From assembly GCA_039819085.1 (NCBI GenBank), contig JBCBSQ010000005.1, positions 111,938 through 175,937 of the forward strand: 64,000 nucleotides of DNA, written 5' to 3'. Shown here piece after piece: positions 1-9,034 of the stretch. The notes under the pieces are model-generated. The model was not told the DNA's origin. It made no database searches and was given only the letters and a program-made list of their open reading frames with translations. The translations under genes were made by a program, and so were the position numbers. Each line of letters opens with the position of its first letter. The first letter of the stretch is position 1. This stretch comes from MED-G105 sp039819085 (GTDB lineage Bacteria; Pseudomonadota; Alphaproteobacteria; Caulobacterales; Parvularculaceae).

Positions 1-13
1 GCGTAGCGCGGCC

Positions 14-340
14 GTGGCGGCGGCGTTTTTCGAGCTGCCTTATTGGGGGCAGGCTTTGGCGCTTGGCGCTGGCGGCGGGCTTGTCCTTGGCGCAATCTGG
101 CAATTGTCGAGTTGGCTGATCTTTAACCGCGATCCACGAGACTACCGCCTCGGCGCGGTGCGCCGCGGCGAGAAAGGCGTTGTGGTCGAGTGGTCGCCTG
201 ATCAGGGCCGCGGCAGGATTGATCTCGCCGGAGAGACCTGGACCGCTGAGTGCCGTCGGCCATTGTCGCCAGGCGATCATGTGAGAGTTACGTCAGTTGA
301 CGGATTAAAGCTGAATGTCAGCGCCGCCAGGCGCAAATAG
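14..340 (+). CDS. NfeD-like membrane protein (possibly 5'-truncated by window edge)
   Basis: A 108-residue protein with one hydrophobic segment at about residues 10-35 and a small beta-rich C-terminal domain of the kind seen in NfeD (OB-fold). It sits 59 bases upstream of a slipin gene on the same strand, and NfeD proteins are typically encoded beside stomatin/slipin partners and are thought to act with them in membrane microdomains. The GTG at 14 has no clear ribosome binding site, and the frame stays open to the left window edge, so the true start may lie outside. Short NfeD proteins usually have one more transmembrane helix, which supports an upstream start. The family call rests mostly on the pairing and the domain layout. 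Confidence 0.72.
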   Translation: MAAAFFELPYWGQALALGAGGGLVLGAIWQLSSWLIFNRDPRDYRLGAVRRGEKGVVVEWSPDQGRGRIDLAGETWTAECRRPLSPGDHVRVTSVDGLKLNVSAARRK

Positions 341-399
341 CGTGCACGGAAATTCAATGCGTCAGGCCTTCAGGCGGGACGCCTAATCAGGAGACCAAC

Positions 400-1152
400 A
401 TGCCAGGCGCCGGCCTTCTCGGAATCGTCGTTTTCTTGCTCATCGCCATCGTGCCGCAGGTCATCAAGGTCCTGCGGGAGTACGAAAAAGGCGTCGTCTT
501 CACCCTCGGCCGGGTCGGTCGCCGCGCCGCCGGCCCCGGCCTTGTCCTTCTGGTTCCGGTCGTTCAGCAGATGCGGAAAGTCGACATGCGTACGCTCGTC
601 CACGACGTGCCGACGCAGGATGTGATCTCCCGCGACAACGTCTCGGTAAAGGTGAACGCGGTCATCTATTACCGGGTCGTGGACGCCGTTCGCGCCATCG
701 TTCAGGTGGAGAACTTCCAGGCGGCGACGAGCCAGCTCGCCCAGACGACGCTTCGCTCCGTCCTCGGAAAGCATGACCTCGACGAAATGCTGCAGGAGCG
801 CGACAAGCTCAACAAGGACATCCAGGAAATCCTTGATCAGCAGACGGAGGCCTGGGGCATCAAGGTCTCGAATGTCGAAATCAAGCATGTCGACGTCGAC
901 GCCTCGATGATCCGCGCCATCGCCAAGCAGGCCGAAGCCGAGCGCGAGCGGCGCGCAAAGATCATTCTTGCCGAAGGCGAGGAGCAGGCGGCGGCGAAGC
1001 TTTCCGAAGCGGCGGAGATCCTCGCCCGCTCCTCCGGCGCGATGGAGCTGCGGTACTTGAACTCTTTGCAGGAAATCGCTGGCGACCGGACCAATACGAT
1101 CGTCTTCCCATTCAATCTGAACGAAGCTGTCGACACGTTCCGGCGCAGCTGA
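400..1152 (+). CDS. Slipin / stomatin-like SPFH-domain protein
   Basis: A 250-residue protein with an N-terminal membrane anchor (about residues 3-22) followed directly by an SPFH/Band 7 domain. The family hallmarks are visible: an EYEKGVVFTLGR-type entry strand, a VVQQMRKVDMRT-like stretch, and a VNAVIYYRV segment, then a charged Ala/Glu-rich coiled-coil (about 170-215). Slipins oligomerise at the inner membrane and organise microdomains; the partner is usually NfeD, which lies just upstream here. A good ribosome binding site (AGGAGA) precedes the ATG by 6 bases. The length matches the family. No protease domain is present in either gene of the pair. Confidence 0.92.
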   Translation: MPGAGLLGIVVFLLIAIVPQVIKVLREYEKGVVFTLGRVGRRAAGPGLVLLVPVVQQMRKVDMRTLVHDVPTQDVISRDNVSVKVNAVIYYRVVDAVRAIVQVENFQAATSQLAQTTLRSVLGKHDLDEMLQERDKLNKDIQEILDQQTEAWGIKVSNVEIKHVDVDASMIRAIAKQAEAERERRAKIILAEGEEQAAAKLSEAAEILARSSGAMELRYLNSLQEIAGDRTNTIVFPFNLNEAVDTFRRS

Positions 1153-1499
1153 CCCTGACGCAGGGCTTACGCTGAGCGGCGCCCGCCCGCCACGCGTCAG
1201 TCCTTGCGATCTTCGACGCCGATCTCGGACATCTTTCAGGTCGCGCGCCGCCGAGGCGCGGCGGAGCGCGCAATCAGTCAGGGAATCCGTGGCGTCTGAC
1301 CTCACCCAAACAAGACACAAGCAATCGTTAGGACGGGCGTCCTATAAATTTTCACATACTGTTGTAAATCTGCAACGCGACTTGCGTTTGCGGTCACATG
1401 AGTAATTGCGACCCTAACGCCTCCCGGATCGATAGTGCATATTTCGGTCACAAATCAGCAGCTGGGCGCAAGAATCCGGCTGTCCTAGGGAGGTATTTT
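1153..1499. other. Intergenic region upstream of the TonB receptor
   Basis: This 347-base gap holds no convincing gene. The part at about 1330-1400 is A+T-rich compared with its surroundings, with a small inverted repeat (GGACG GGC GTCC type) near 1331-1342 and a run containing TATAAA near 1345. It probably carries the receptor promoter and leader, but no hexamer pair is clear enough to name. No Fur box could be recognised. Confidence 0.4.
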
Positions 1500-4292
1500 G
1501 TGATCAGGAATCGCCTTTTGGCGACGGCGTCCCGTGCTGTCGTGTCTTCAGTCGTCGCGTTCGCAGTTGCTGCGCCATCCGTTGCGCTTGCTCAAGAGGA
1601 AGATGAGATCGTTGTCCTGGGGTCGCTCATTAAGCGTCCAAACCAGGCGAACCAGCCCTCGCCGATCCAGTCGATCGGCGCGGAGGACTTCGACAAGATC
1701 GGCGCGCAGTCAATTGTAGATGTCACGCAGACGCTGACGATCAACACTGGCGCGCAAAACAATCCGGACGCTTTCACGCAGAACTCGACGACCGGTACGG
1801 GCAGCATCAACCTTCGCGGCCTTGGCCTTCAGTCAACGCTTGTTCTGGTCAATGGACGCCGCCAGGTCCTGAACGCGCTGCAGACGAATGACGGCATCAG
1901 CTTCGTCGACACGAACTCGCTCCTGCCGCTGATTGCGATCGAACGCCAGGATATCCTCAAGGATGGCGCCTCGGCGCTTTATGGCTCGGACGCCGTCGCG
2001 GGCGTGGTGAATTTCGTGACCGTCCAGGACTATGACGGCATCAGGGTCAGCGGTGACTTTTTGCGCCACCTGCCTGAGCCTCAAGGTGAGTATCGGTTCG
2101 AGGCCCTTGTCGGCAAAACGTTTGAGCGCGGCTCTGTCACCGCCGCCGTCGGCTGGTTCGACCGCACGCCCCTGACGACCGAAGAGCGCCGCCTCAGCGT
2201 ACCGTTCGGCGCCAATCAGGATGTCTCATCGCTTGGCAATCCCGGCGCCTTCATCGTCCCGGCCCTTATTCCTGAGATTCGCGATCTGGAAACCGCGATT
2301 GGTTTGCCCCCCAACGGCCTGCCGAACTTCTTCATCGATCCGACGGGCTGTGCGGAGTTCGGCGGCGTTGCGGCCGGCTCTCCCCTTCCCACCGCCTCGG
2401 GCTTCACGCCCGGCGTCTGCCAGTTCGATTTCGGCGACTTCTTCAATCTGGTTCCAGACGAAAGCCGATTGAACGCCTACGTGAACGCGAAGTATGATCT
2501 TACGGATTCGATCGAGTTCTCGATAGACGCTTCGTATGCGGACATTAACACGGAGCGCGGCAACTCCCCGACCTTCCCGTTTCTCCAGACGGCGATCGTC
2601 GCCCCGCCGACAGTCAATCCGGATAACCCGTTTGGCGCGAACACGGCGCTGTTCTTCGGCCGGGCGATCGGCAATGGCGGCACGGTTTCGCCGAGCGTCG
2701 GCGATTCGGAGACCTATCGGTTTTCCGCGAAGCTTGAAGGCGACAACTTCCTGAACAATGGCTACTGGTCGCTGAGCTACACCCGTGCGGTCAACAATTC
2801 GACCTTCGCGACGGAAGATACGGTGACGGATCGGTTCCAGTGCGCGCTTCTGGGCGCGCAAGGGACGGCGACGCCAAACCCCGCGACGGGCGGCGCGACA
2901 ACCTGCCAGAACTTCATTGGCCTCGACGCGCCTACGCCGGTGGGGCAGATCTACAATCCCTTTGCGACGTCGTTCGGCGCGTCGCCGAATTCGCCTGAAA
3001 TCCTCGACTTCATCATCGACACGCAGGTCCTTGATTCACGGTCGACCATCGACGTCGTCGAAGGCATCGCGGGCACGGATCTGTTCGAGCTGCCAGGCGG
3101 CACGGCGGCCATTGCGGTCGGCGGCCAATATCGCGCCGATTTCCTCGAGCGGGATTTCGACGACATTTCGAACGCGGACGGCTTCGGCTTTGTCATTGGC
3201 GGCCAGGACTTTGAAGGCACCGTCGATGTCTACGCCTTCTTCGCCGAGGTGAACCTTCCGGTGACGGAATGGATGGAGATCCAGGCGGCTGGCCGGTTTG
3301 AAGATTTCGGCGACAATGGCGGCACGACGATTGATCCGAAGATCGGCGTCTTGATCCGTCCCAATGAAAGCTTGTCCTTGCGCGGCACCTACTCCACGTC
3401 ATTCCGCGCGCCGACGACATTCCAGCAGTTTGGCGAAAGCACGACCCTGAACCAGGTTGTCGATCCGACGGGCGGCGTCGCATTCGCCGCGGTGCGGGCG
3501 TTTGGCAGCCAGAACCTAGAGCCTGAGCAGTCGCGGGCGTTCAATGCCGGCGTCACCTGGCGGCCGACCGACAATCTCGCGATCGACGTCGACTACTTCA
3601 ACTTCTCGTTCGAGCAGGCGATCACTCAGGAGAACTTCCAGGCGCTCGTGAACGCAAACCCGACCGACACAAGGACCTTCGTTGGCGGTTTGGCGCAGCA
3701 GCCGTGTGAAACGCAGTTCACGATCGTCTGCCGCGCTGGCGATCCCAACACCGGCACGATAACGCAGGTGAACACGCAGTTTGTGAATGCGGACTCGATC
3801 GACACGAGCGGGCTCGACTTCCGCGGCGTCTACACGCTCGAGACGGCCAATCTCGGCGTCTTCCAGCCGACGTTCGAAGCGACCTACATTCTGAATTACG
3901 ATCTCGTCGATCCGAGCGCCGGGAATATCGACGGCGAGGGCGTTAGGAATTTCACCAATATTGGCAGCCCGACGCCGCAATTGCGCTTTAACGCCGGCCT
4001 CGCCTGGACCATGCGTCAGCACACGTTCAACTTCTTTGCGCGGCGCATTGGCGGGTTCCAAGACGACCAAAATGGCGGAATCGAAATACCCGCCCAGACG
4101 CGTTTCGATCTTCAGTACGTGTTCGACATCGCCGAGTTCATTGAACGGGACCAGGCGGCGGCGGTGACGTTTGGCGTCAACAATCTGACGAATGAAGCGC
4201 CGCCATTTGTCGCGACAAATGGCGGGTTTGAATCGCGCGTGCACGATCCGCGCGGCCGGATTATTCGTTTCGGCGTCGACCTGGAATTCTAG
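1500..4292 (+). CDS. TonB-dependent outer-membrane receptor
   Basis: A 930-residue receptor. The start is placed at the GTG at 1500, because a strong ribosome binding site (AGGGAGG, 1487-1493) lies 6 bases before it and a signal peptide ending ALA|QEE follows; the longer ATG reading from 1398 would bury the signal. After cleavage come a TonB-box-like stretch (DEIVVLGS), a plug domain (about 45-170, with the SINLRGLG and LVLVNGRR landmarks and a DGASALYGSDAVAGVVNFVT end), and a long beta-barrel finishing in a terminal Phe (IRFGVDLEF), as required for BAM insertion. This is the Caulobacter/Sphingomonad type with big extracellular loops. The substrate is unknown: no neighbouring uptake or degradation genes give it away. 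It is monocistronic, followed by a terminator. Confidence 0.93.
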   Translation: MIRNRLLATASRAVVSSVVAFAVAAPSVALAQEEDEIVVLGSLIKRPNQANQPSPIQSIGAEDFDKIGAQSIVDVTQTLTINTGAQNNPDAFTQNSTTGTGSINLRGLGLQSTLVLVNGRRQVLNALQTNDGISFVDTNSLLPLIAIERQDILKDGASALYGSDAVAGVVNFVTVQDYDGIRVSGDFLRHLPEPQGEYRFEALVGKTFERGSVTAAVGWFDRTPLTTEERRLSVPFGANQDVSSLGNPGAFIVPALIPEIRDLETAIGLPPNGLPNFFIDPTGCAEFGGVAAGSPLPTASGFTPGVCQFDFGDFFNLVPDESRLNAYVNAKYDLTDSIEFSIDASYADINTERGNSPTFPFLQTAIVAPPTVNPDNPFGANTALFFGRAIGNGGTVSPSVGDSETYRFSAKLEGDNFLNNGYWSLSYTRAVNNSTFATEDTVTDRFQCALLGAQGTATPNPATGGATTCQNFIGLDAPTPVGQIYNPFATSFGASPNSPEILDFIIDTQVLDSRSTIDVVEGIAGTDLFELPGGTAAIAVGGQYRADFLERDFDDISNADGFGFVIGGQDFEGTVDVYAFFAEVNLPVTEWMEIQAAGRFEDFGDNGGTTIDPKIGVLIRPNESLSLRGTYSTSFRAPTTFQQFGESTTLNQVVDPTGGVAFAAVRAFGSQNLEPEQSRAFNAGVTWRPTDNLAIDVDYFNFSFEQAITQENFQALVNANPTDTRTFVGGLAQQPCETQFTIVCRAGDPNTGTITQVNTQFVNADSIDTSGLDFRGVYTLETANLGVFQPTFEATYILNYDLVDPSAGNIDGEGVRNFTNIGSPTPQLRFNAGLAWTMRQHTFNFFARRIGGFQDDQNGGIEIPAQTRFDLQYVFDIAEFIERDQAAAVTFGVNNLTNEAPPFVATNGGFESRVHDPRGRIIRFGVDLEF

Positions 4293-4320
4293 GGCAGCGC
4301 CCAAACGAGACGAGACTTGG

Positions 4321-4353
4321 GCCTCGCGTCGTCCGGCGCGAGGCTTTTTTTTT
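4321..4353 (+). terminator. Rho-independent terminator after the TonB receptor
   Basis: A perfect 8-bp stem (GCCTCGCG at 4321-4328 with CGCGAGGC at 4337-4344) and an 8-base loop is followed at once by nine T residues. It lies 28 bases after the receptor stop and is the clearest terminator in the window. Confidence 0.93.
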
Positions 4354-4396
4354 CCTTAAGGTCGCCCATCTCCAGGGACGATCAGAGGCGCGCGCA

Positions 4397-4645
4397 ATGG
4401 CGGATACTCCGACTTCAGGCCACATCATTCTTGACGCGACCGGATACCGGTGCCCCGTTCCGGTCTTGAAGGTAGAGGCGGCGCTCAGAAAGATGGCGGC
4501 CGGAGAGCGACTCCTTGTCCGCGCCGATGATCCCGTCGCCGTCGTTGACATCCCCCACTTCTGCCGGACGGCCGGCCACGCGGTGGAGCGCGCCCCGGAT
4601 GAGGGTCCCGCGTGCGTCTTTCTGGTCACGCATGGCGAGAAATGA
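4397..4645 (+). CDS. TusA/SirA-family sulfur carrier protein
   Basis: An 82-residue protein of the TusA fold. The signature Cys-Pro-x-Pro is present at residues 19-22 (CPVP) within the usual beta-strand/helix context, followed by the family's VLKVEAAL helix. In TusA the cysteine carries persulfide sulfur for 2-thiouridine tRNA modification or molybdenum cofactor routes. The size is right for the family. It stands alone between the receptor terminator and the Sel1 gene, so its sulfur partners are not shown by context. It could be a TusA paralogue rather than the tRNA-thiolation protein, so no gene symbol is given. Confidence 0.88.
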   Translation: MADTPTSGHIILDATGYRCPVPVLKVEAALRKMAAGERLLVRADDPVAVVDIPHFCRTAGHAVERAPDEGPACVFLVTHGEK

Positions 4646-4863
4646 CGCGAATCGCCTGGCGTTTGCTTCGTCGCAAAGCTTTAGCGCTCCGCATTGCCCC
4701 GCGCTGGGGTAAAGGTTAACCTCACGCGGAAAGGCTCTTGCGAACGCGGTTCCGCGGTCGCTTGAGCGGGTTCGATTTTAGCCTGGAGGCTTCATCCGCG
4801 CGATGGGGAGAAACGCCGACGAACATCGGCGCGGCGTCGACGACCGAGGGGTGGTAAGGGGTT

Positions 4864-6222
4864 ATGGAAAAACACGTTTTCGATCGCCGCAGCGCGCGGA
4901 CGTTGGGTCAGCATCGATTTGCGCGCCGGCCGGAACGGCGTCTCGCGCTCGGTGTGTTGGCGCTGGGCGCAAGCGTATTGGCCGCCGCCCCGGCCGCCGC
5001 GGAGTATGATCTCGGCCTTGAGGCGTTCAGGCGCGGCGAACAGGAACTGGCGCTCGATCTTTGGGAGCGCTACGCCGTCGCTGGTGACGTCAGGTCGATG
5101 AAGGCGCTCGGCGACTTTTACTCCAGCCAGACGATCGTCAACACGAACGGCGCGGAGATCGAAGCGGAAAAACGCACCCGCGCTGATTATGTGCTGGCGC
5201 TGAAATGGTATCTCCTCGCCGCGAACCATGTCTTCAACGAAGAATACAAAAAGCCGTCCGTCTACGAACGCAACGCTCAGATTGAAGCTGACGAGCGCCT
5301 GCCGGACATTCGCTCGAAGATGACCGACGCCGAAGTGAAGCGCGCGGAGAAACTCGTTACGGACACATTCGAGCGCGGCCGGCCGCGCGACATCTTCCTT
5401 GTCGCGCAAATGTTCCAGCGCGGCGCGGGCGTCGCAAAGAGCAATGTGCGCGCCTATGAGCTTTACACCGTGGCGTCGGCGCGCGGCGTCGACGAGGCGA
5501 CCCGCGCGCTCCAGGACATGCGCGTCGGCGGGCTTGTCAATGAGCGTCAAATCAAGGCCGCCGAAGACGCCGCCGCCATCTGGCAGCCGCCCCTGCCGGA
5601 AGAGCACACTGGCGACACTCTTCAGATGGCGGAGCTGAAGCGGCTCAAGTCCGAGCTGGAGGCGTTGCGGCTGCAAAAAGCCTTGGAATCTGTTTCGGAC
5701 ATCGACGTGTCGGTGCTGCAGCATTCGCTGCGCGCGCTCGGCTACTATTTTGGCGGCATCGACAACAAGATGGGCCCCCAGACGCGCGAAGCCATCCGGC
5801 GCTTCCAATACGCGCAGGTCCGCGACGACCGCGAGATGACGGCGGAAGAAAAACGCAATGTCGAGATCGGCGTTTTGTCCGCTGAAGATACGGTCGAGCT
5901 TATCTCCCAGGCGGCGCGGCGCGCGGACAATGAGATCGCTCAGTATACATACGGCGTCATGTACCTTCAGGGGATCGGCGTGGAGCAGGACGGCTCGCAG
6001 GCGGTCGACTGGCTCAAGAAGGCGGCGAACCGAAACGTTGCGGAAGCCCACTACGCCCTCGGCGTCGTCTATCGCGACGGCACGACCGGCCTGAACGCGG
6101 TGGCGAGGAGCAAGGCGAACGCCGCCCTTCACTTCGCGAAGGCCGGACAGCTTGGTTACGCGCCGGCGCGCAAGGCGCTGGAGCTTCTTGAATTCGAACG
6201 CCCGCGTCGCGCCGGCGAGTGA
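4864..6222 (+). CDS. Sel1-repeat protein with internal peptidoglycan-binding domain
   Basis: A 452-residue secreted protein. A long N-terminal region (residues 1-43) carries a signal peptide ending near AAA|EYDLG. Sel1-like alpha-helical repeats occupy about 45-220. A coiled-coil-like stretch (about 255-285) leads to a PG_binding_1 domain (about 288-325: a VLQHSLRALGYYFGGIDN helix and GPQTREAIRRFQ end), and further Sel1 repeats follow (about 355-440). Such proteins act as periplasmic scaffolds anchored to the wall. The next gene (a beta-helix protein) starts 20 bases after the stop, which suggests an operon. No enzymatic domain is visible. The start at 4864 is the first ATG that leaves a full signal peptide. 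Confidence 0.85.
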   Translation: MEKHVFDRRSARTLGQHRFARRPERRLALGVLALGASVLAAAPAAAEYDLGLEAFRRGEQELALDLWERYAVAGDVRSMKALGDFYSSQTIVNTNGAEIEAEKRTRADYVLALKWYLLAANHVFNEEYKKPSVYERNAQIEADERLPDIRSKMTDAEVKRAEKLVTDTFERGRPRDIFLVAQMFQRGAGVAKSNVRAYELYTVASARGVDEATRALQDMRVGGLVNERQIKAAEDAAAIWQPPLPEEHTGDTLQMAELKRLKSELEALRLQKALESVSDIDVSVLQHSLRALGYYFGGIDNKMGPQTREAIRRFQYAQVRDDREMTAEEKRNVEIGVLSAEDTVELISQAARRADNEIAQYTYGVMYLQGIGVEQDGSQAVDWLKKAANRNVAEAHYALGVVYRDGTTGLNAVARSKANAALHFAKAGQLGYAPARKALELLEFERPRRAGE

Positions 6223-6242
6223 GAGTGGGGAGACAGTCAATC

Positions 6243-7706
6243 ATGAAGGCGCTCAACAACACCGCCCGTCGCCCGGTCCGCCAGGGCCTTGTCCTTAGGA
6301 CAGCGCTCGCCTTGTCCGTCGCGGCCCCGCTCGCCCTTTCCGGCGCGTCTGCGGAGCCCGGCAAGATCGGCGGCTTCGACATTCCAACCGGGCCGCGTCA
6401 GGGCGCCGCCTCCAGCGAGGCGGCCGCAAAGCCGAACCAGCTGGCGCAGGTGGTGGTCAGCCAGTCGCCCGGCAGCAAGGTGACGACCATCACCCAGGCG
6501 ATGAACCTCGTGCAGCCCGGGGGCACGATCCTTGTGCGCGGCGGCGTTTATGAAGAGAACATCACCGTCACCAAGCCGGTCGCCATCGTCGGCGCCCTTG
6601 GAGACTATGGTCGCGAGCCCATCATCCGGGCGTCCGCAAGCGAGCCGTGCATTTCGATTGCGCCGCCCTCCCCGGTGGCGCGGGTGAGCATCGAGAAGTT
6701 GATTTTCGAGTTTGACCACAACCGTTCCGCCGCGCCTTGCGTGAATGTTGCGGGCGGTTCGGTTGCTGTGCGCGACAGCGCGATCATTCCGGTCAATGCC
6801 GACATTCCGATCCGCGCCGCTTACGGCCAGCTTGGCCGTGTGCGCCCTGATCTCGATCAGCACATTGCTCGGCCGCCGCGCGACGAGACGCTGGAGAACG
6901 CGGCGAGCCGCCGTCTGGAAGAGTACATCACCCGGCATGCGCGCCCTGTCGGCGCGGAAAACCGCGGCTGGGATTTTCTCACCGGCGGCACCAGCATTGG
7001 TCAGTATGCGCACGCAAATGCGCCAACTGGCGGGCGGCGGATGACCGGGCCGACGGCGGGCGTGCGCGTGCTCGCCGGCGATCTGACGATGGACAACAAC
7101 ACCATTATCGGCGCTCAGAAGGCGGTTGAGTTCGTCAGCTACAATAGAGCCCTTGTGCAGGGGTCGCTGACGAACAATGTGATTCTCGGCAACGGCGCGG
7201 GCATTGCGGCCCATGGCCGCGTCGCGGATCTCCTCCTGACGCGGAACACGATCAAGAACAACAACGGACCCGGAATTGAAGTCGACGCGCGCGACGCTTA
7301 CGGCGAAGTGAAGATTCTCGCCAATCTGATCGTTGGCAATGACACCGGGATTTTCCTGTCGGAGAAGGTGCGGTCCGCGGTCGTTAACTCCAACTTCGTC
7401 GCTCAGAATTTCGGCGACGCGATCCGTCTTTCCTCGGGCTTTTTTGGCGCGATTTCCGGCAACACGCTGGCGGCGAACGATGGCTGCGCAATTGACTTCT
7501 TCTCCGCGGAGCAGCGTCAGATCAACAACGCATTCATTCAGGTGGTGGCCGGCCGGGACTTCTTTCCGGGCGTCCAGTATGACGCCACGAATGAAGCGCT
7601 CGACAATCTCGGCGATCGGGAGCTCACGAAGCGCGAGCGCCGCCGTCTGCGGAAGCGGAAGATCGACCCGGAGATGATGATTCCAATGTGCGGCGCGCCC
7701 GAATAA
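6243..7706 (+). CDS. Secreted right-handed parallel beta-helix protein
   Basis: A 487-residue exported protein. The ATG at 6243 is preferred over the GTG at 6219 because GGGGAG lies about 10 bases upstream and a proper signal peptide follows (cleaved near SAEPGK). The body reads as a pectin-lyase-like beta-helix: repeated short strands such as NNTIIG, NNVILGNGAGI, RNTIKNNNGPGI and NLIVGNDTGIF, with the characteristic Asn ladder at about 270-410. The C-terminal tail is Arg/Lys-rich. Fold relatives include polysaccharide lyases, epimerases and NosD-type proteins; catalytic residues cannot be assigned by eye. It is probably co-transcribed with the Sel1/peptidoglycan-binding gene. A stretch at about 195-265 lacks repeats and may be an insertion. 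Confidence 0.82.
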   Translation: MKALNNTARRPVRQGLVLRTALALSVAAPLALSGASAEPGKIGGFDIPTGPRQGAASSEAAAKPNQLAQVVVSQSPGSKVTTITQAMNLVQPGGTILVRGGVYEENITVTKPVAIVGALGDYGREPIIRASASEPCISIAPPSPVARVSIEKLIFEFDHNRSAAPCVNVAGGSVAVRDSAIIPVNADIPIRAAYGQLGRVRPDLDQHIARPPRDETLENAASRRLEEYITRHARPVGAENRGWDFLTGGTSIGQYAHANAPTGGRRMTGPTAGVRVLAGDLTMDNNTIIGAQKAVEFVSYNRALVQGSLTNNVILGNGAGIAAHGRVADLLLTRNTIKNNNGPGIEVDARDAYGEVKILANLIVGNDTGIFLSEKVRSAVVNSNFVAQNFGDAIRLSSGFFGAISGNTLAANDGCAIDFFSAEQRQINNAFIQVVAGRDFFPGVQYDATNEALDNLGDRELTKRERRRLRKRKIDPEMMIPMCGAPE

Positions 7707-8004
7707 GGAGCGTCGCGCAAATTCCCAATGATCTGTTTTGTTGGCGGCGGACAAAGTTCCGGCTCGTCCATTGCTGCGCGCGGGCTGAGGTCGGCGCGAC
7801 CCGAAATGGCGCGGTCAACGCGCGAGCGTTGGATGCGAGGTCGGCCAGTTGGAAGCACGCCCTTTGGCGCATGAACAGCGGCTTGGGCGGTGGGTTGACC
7901 TGAAACAACTCGTACGCGCTGCGGGTCGGCGGGTTGGGATCGCCTGTCCGGAGAGTCGGCTGTAGGCGGAGTATTCACTGCGCCGCGGGCATCGCGGCGG
8001 ACAT
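7707..8004. other. Gap between the beta-helix gene and tRNA-Leu
   Basis: About 300 bases without a supported gene. The short open frames here lack family resemblance and ribosome binding sites. The only structure seen is a GC-rich hairpin next to the tRNA, listed separately. Confidence 0.4.
7981..7999 (-). terminator. Possible tRNA-Leu terminator hairpin
   Basis: A 7-bp inverted repeat (CGCCGCG at 7981-7987 with CGCGGCG at 7993-7999, 5-base loop) begins 5 bases beyond the CCA end of the tRNA on the transcribed strand. There is no T-tract after it, so it may only mark the 3' boundary of the precursor. Confidence 0.35.
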
Positions 8005-8089
8005 TGGTGCCCCGCGTCCGACTCGAACGGACACTCCGTGAGGAACCGGATTTTGAATCCGGCGCGTCTACCAATTCCGCCAGCGGGGC
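8005..8089 (-). tRNA. tRNA-Leu (anticodon CAA)
   Basis: Read on the minus strand, the 85 bases form a class II (long variable arm) tRNA. The acceptor GCCCCGC (8083-8089) pairs with GCGGGGC at the 3' end, followed by discriminator A and an encoded CCA (8005-8007). The D-arm carries the GGTAGACGC motif, the anticodon stem CCGGA/TCCGG encloses the loop TTCAAAA, giving anticodon CAA for UUG codons, and the T-loop TTCGAGT is present. Confidence 0.95.
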
Positions 8090-8099
8090 CAAGCCCCAA

Positions 8100-8127
8100 G
8101 ACCTACATCTTCGCCGCGTTCGGTCAA
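8100..8127 (-). promoter_or_regulatory. Putative tRNA-Leu promoter
   Basis: On the minus strand TTGACC (8122-8127) and TAGGTC (8100-8105) are separated by 16 bases. This would start transcription about 4 bases before the mature tRNA 5' end. The -10 is weak, so this is tentative. Confidence 0.4.
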
Positions 8128-8298
8128 GCGCATCGTCGAGGGGCTTGCCGGCCCGGCCCGACAAAGGGCATGCGGGCCGGGCCTCAGCGGTTACCCGCCC
8201 GCAACTTTGCGCGGCGTACGATCCCGGGACGGGCTCATGCCTGGTCGGAAATTGACTTCCGGGCCCGGGCGTGGGCGTTCTCGAAGAGGAGCAGCAAG

Positions 8299-9027
8299 AT
8301 GCCGGATGCAAGCGGCGGCGGGGTCTCAATGTCGGCGGACCAGACAGCGGCCCTTGGGGCCGGAAAACGCGCAATCCCCTTCCTGCGCGACACGCTCCGC
8401 GCACTGGCGGCCGCGCGCTCAACCGAACCTTTGACCGAAAACAGCGCCGACGGCGAAGAAGACCGCAGCGCTGCGCCACGCGGCGCGCGTCTCGGCGACA
8501 TGGTTGACCGGCTGGACGAGCGCGCCTTCGGATTGATGCTCTTGTTCCTCGCCCTGCCGTGTTGTCTGCCATTTGTCTATGTGCTGCCTCAGATCGTGGC
8601 GCTGCCGATGTTGGCGCTCGCTGGCCAGCTGGCCGCTGGCCGACACCATCCATGGTTGCCGAAGGCGCTGGCGGATCGGCGGTTCGACGCCGGCGCTTTC
8701 GCCGGGGTGCTCGATCGCGCGGAGCGATATGTCGGTTGGATTGAGGCTGTCGCCCGACCGCGGCTGAATGCGGTGACCGAAGGCGTCGGCGTCCGGCTTG
8801 TGGGCGTTCTTCTTCTGGCGCCATGCGCGTCCATTCTGGTGCCGCTGCCAGGCACCAACACCGTTCCCGGGATCGGCGTAGCGATCACCGCGCTTGGCCT
8901 TATTGAACGTGACGGCGCAATAACTTGCCTCGGTCTCGTCATCGGCCTTCTATGGGTGGCGGCGCTTTTGATTTTTGGCCTGGAGGCGGCCAGCATGTTG
9001 AAGGACGCAATTTCGGCGATGCTCTGA
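8299..9027 (+). CDS. ExoD-family exopolysaccharide synthesis membrane protein
   Basis: A 242-residue membrane protein of the ExoD family. The reading frame stays open back through the tRNA gene, but the ATG at 8299 is chosen because GAGGAG (8286-8291) lies 7 bases upstream. Family landmarks are the early LGDMVDRLDERAFG helix, the LFLALPCCLPF hydrophobic segment, a short amphipathic region with WLPKALADRR, and two further transmembrane segments (about 160-180 and 195-230). ExoD affects exopolysaccharide production and alkaline tolerance in rhizobia, though its biochemistry is unsettled. It lies just upstream of dsbB and coq7 on the same strand. Confidence 0.85.
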   Translation: MPDASGGGVSMSADQTAALGAGKRAIPFLRDTLRALAAARSTEPLTENSADGEEDRSAAPRGARLGDMVDRLDERAFGLMLLFLALPCCLPFVYVLPQIVALPMLALAGQLAAGRHHPWLPKALADRRFDAGAFAGVLDRAERYVGWIEAVARPRLNAVTEGVGVRLVGVLLLAPCASILVPLPGTNTVPGIGVAITALGLIERDGAITCLGLVIGLLWVAALLIFGLEAASMLKDAISAML

Positions 9028-9034
9028 GCGGCGC

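Noticed and set aside
370..1320. A 316-codon minus-strand gene over the slipin
   Set aside because: Antisense to a clear slipin gene, Asp/Arg/Leu-rich shadow with no domain or start signal.
4792..6240. A 482-codon minus-strand gene over the Sel1 gene
   Set aside because: Antisense shadow of a gene with clear Sel1 and peptidoglycan-binding features.
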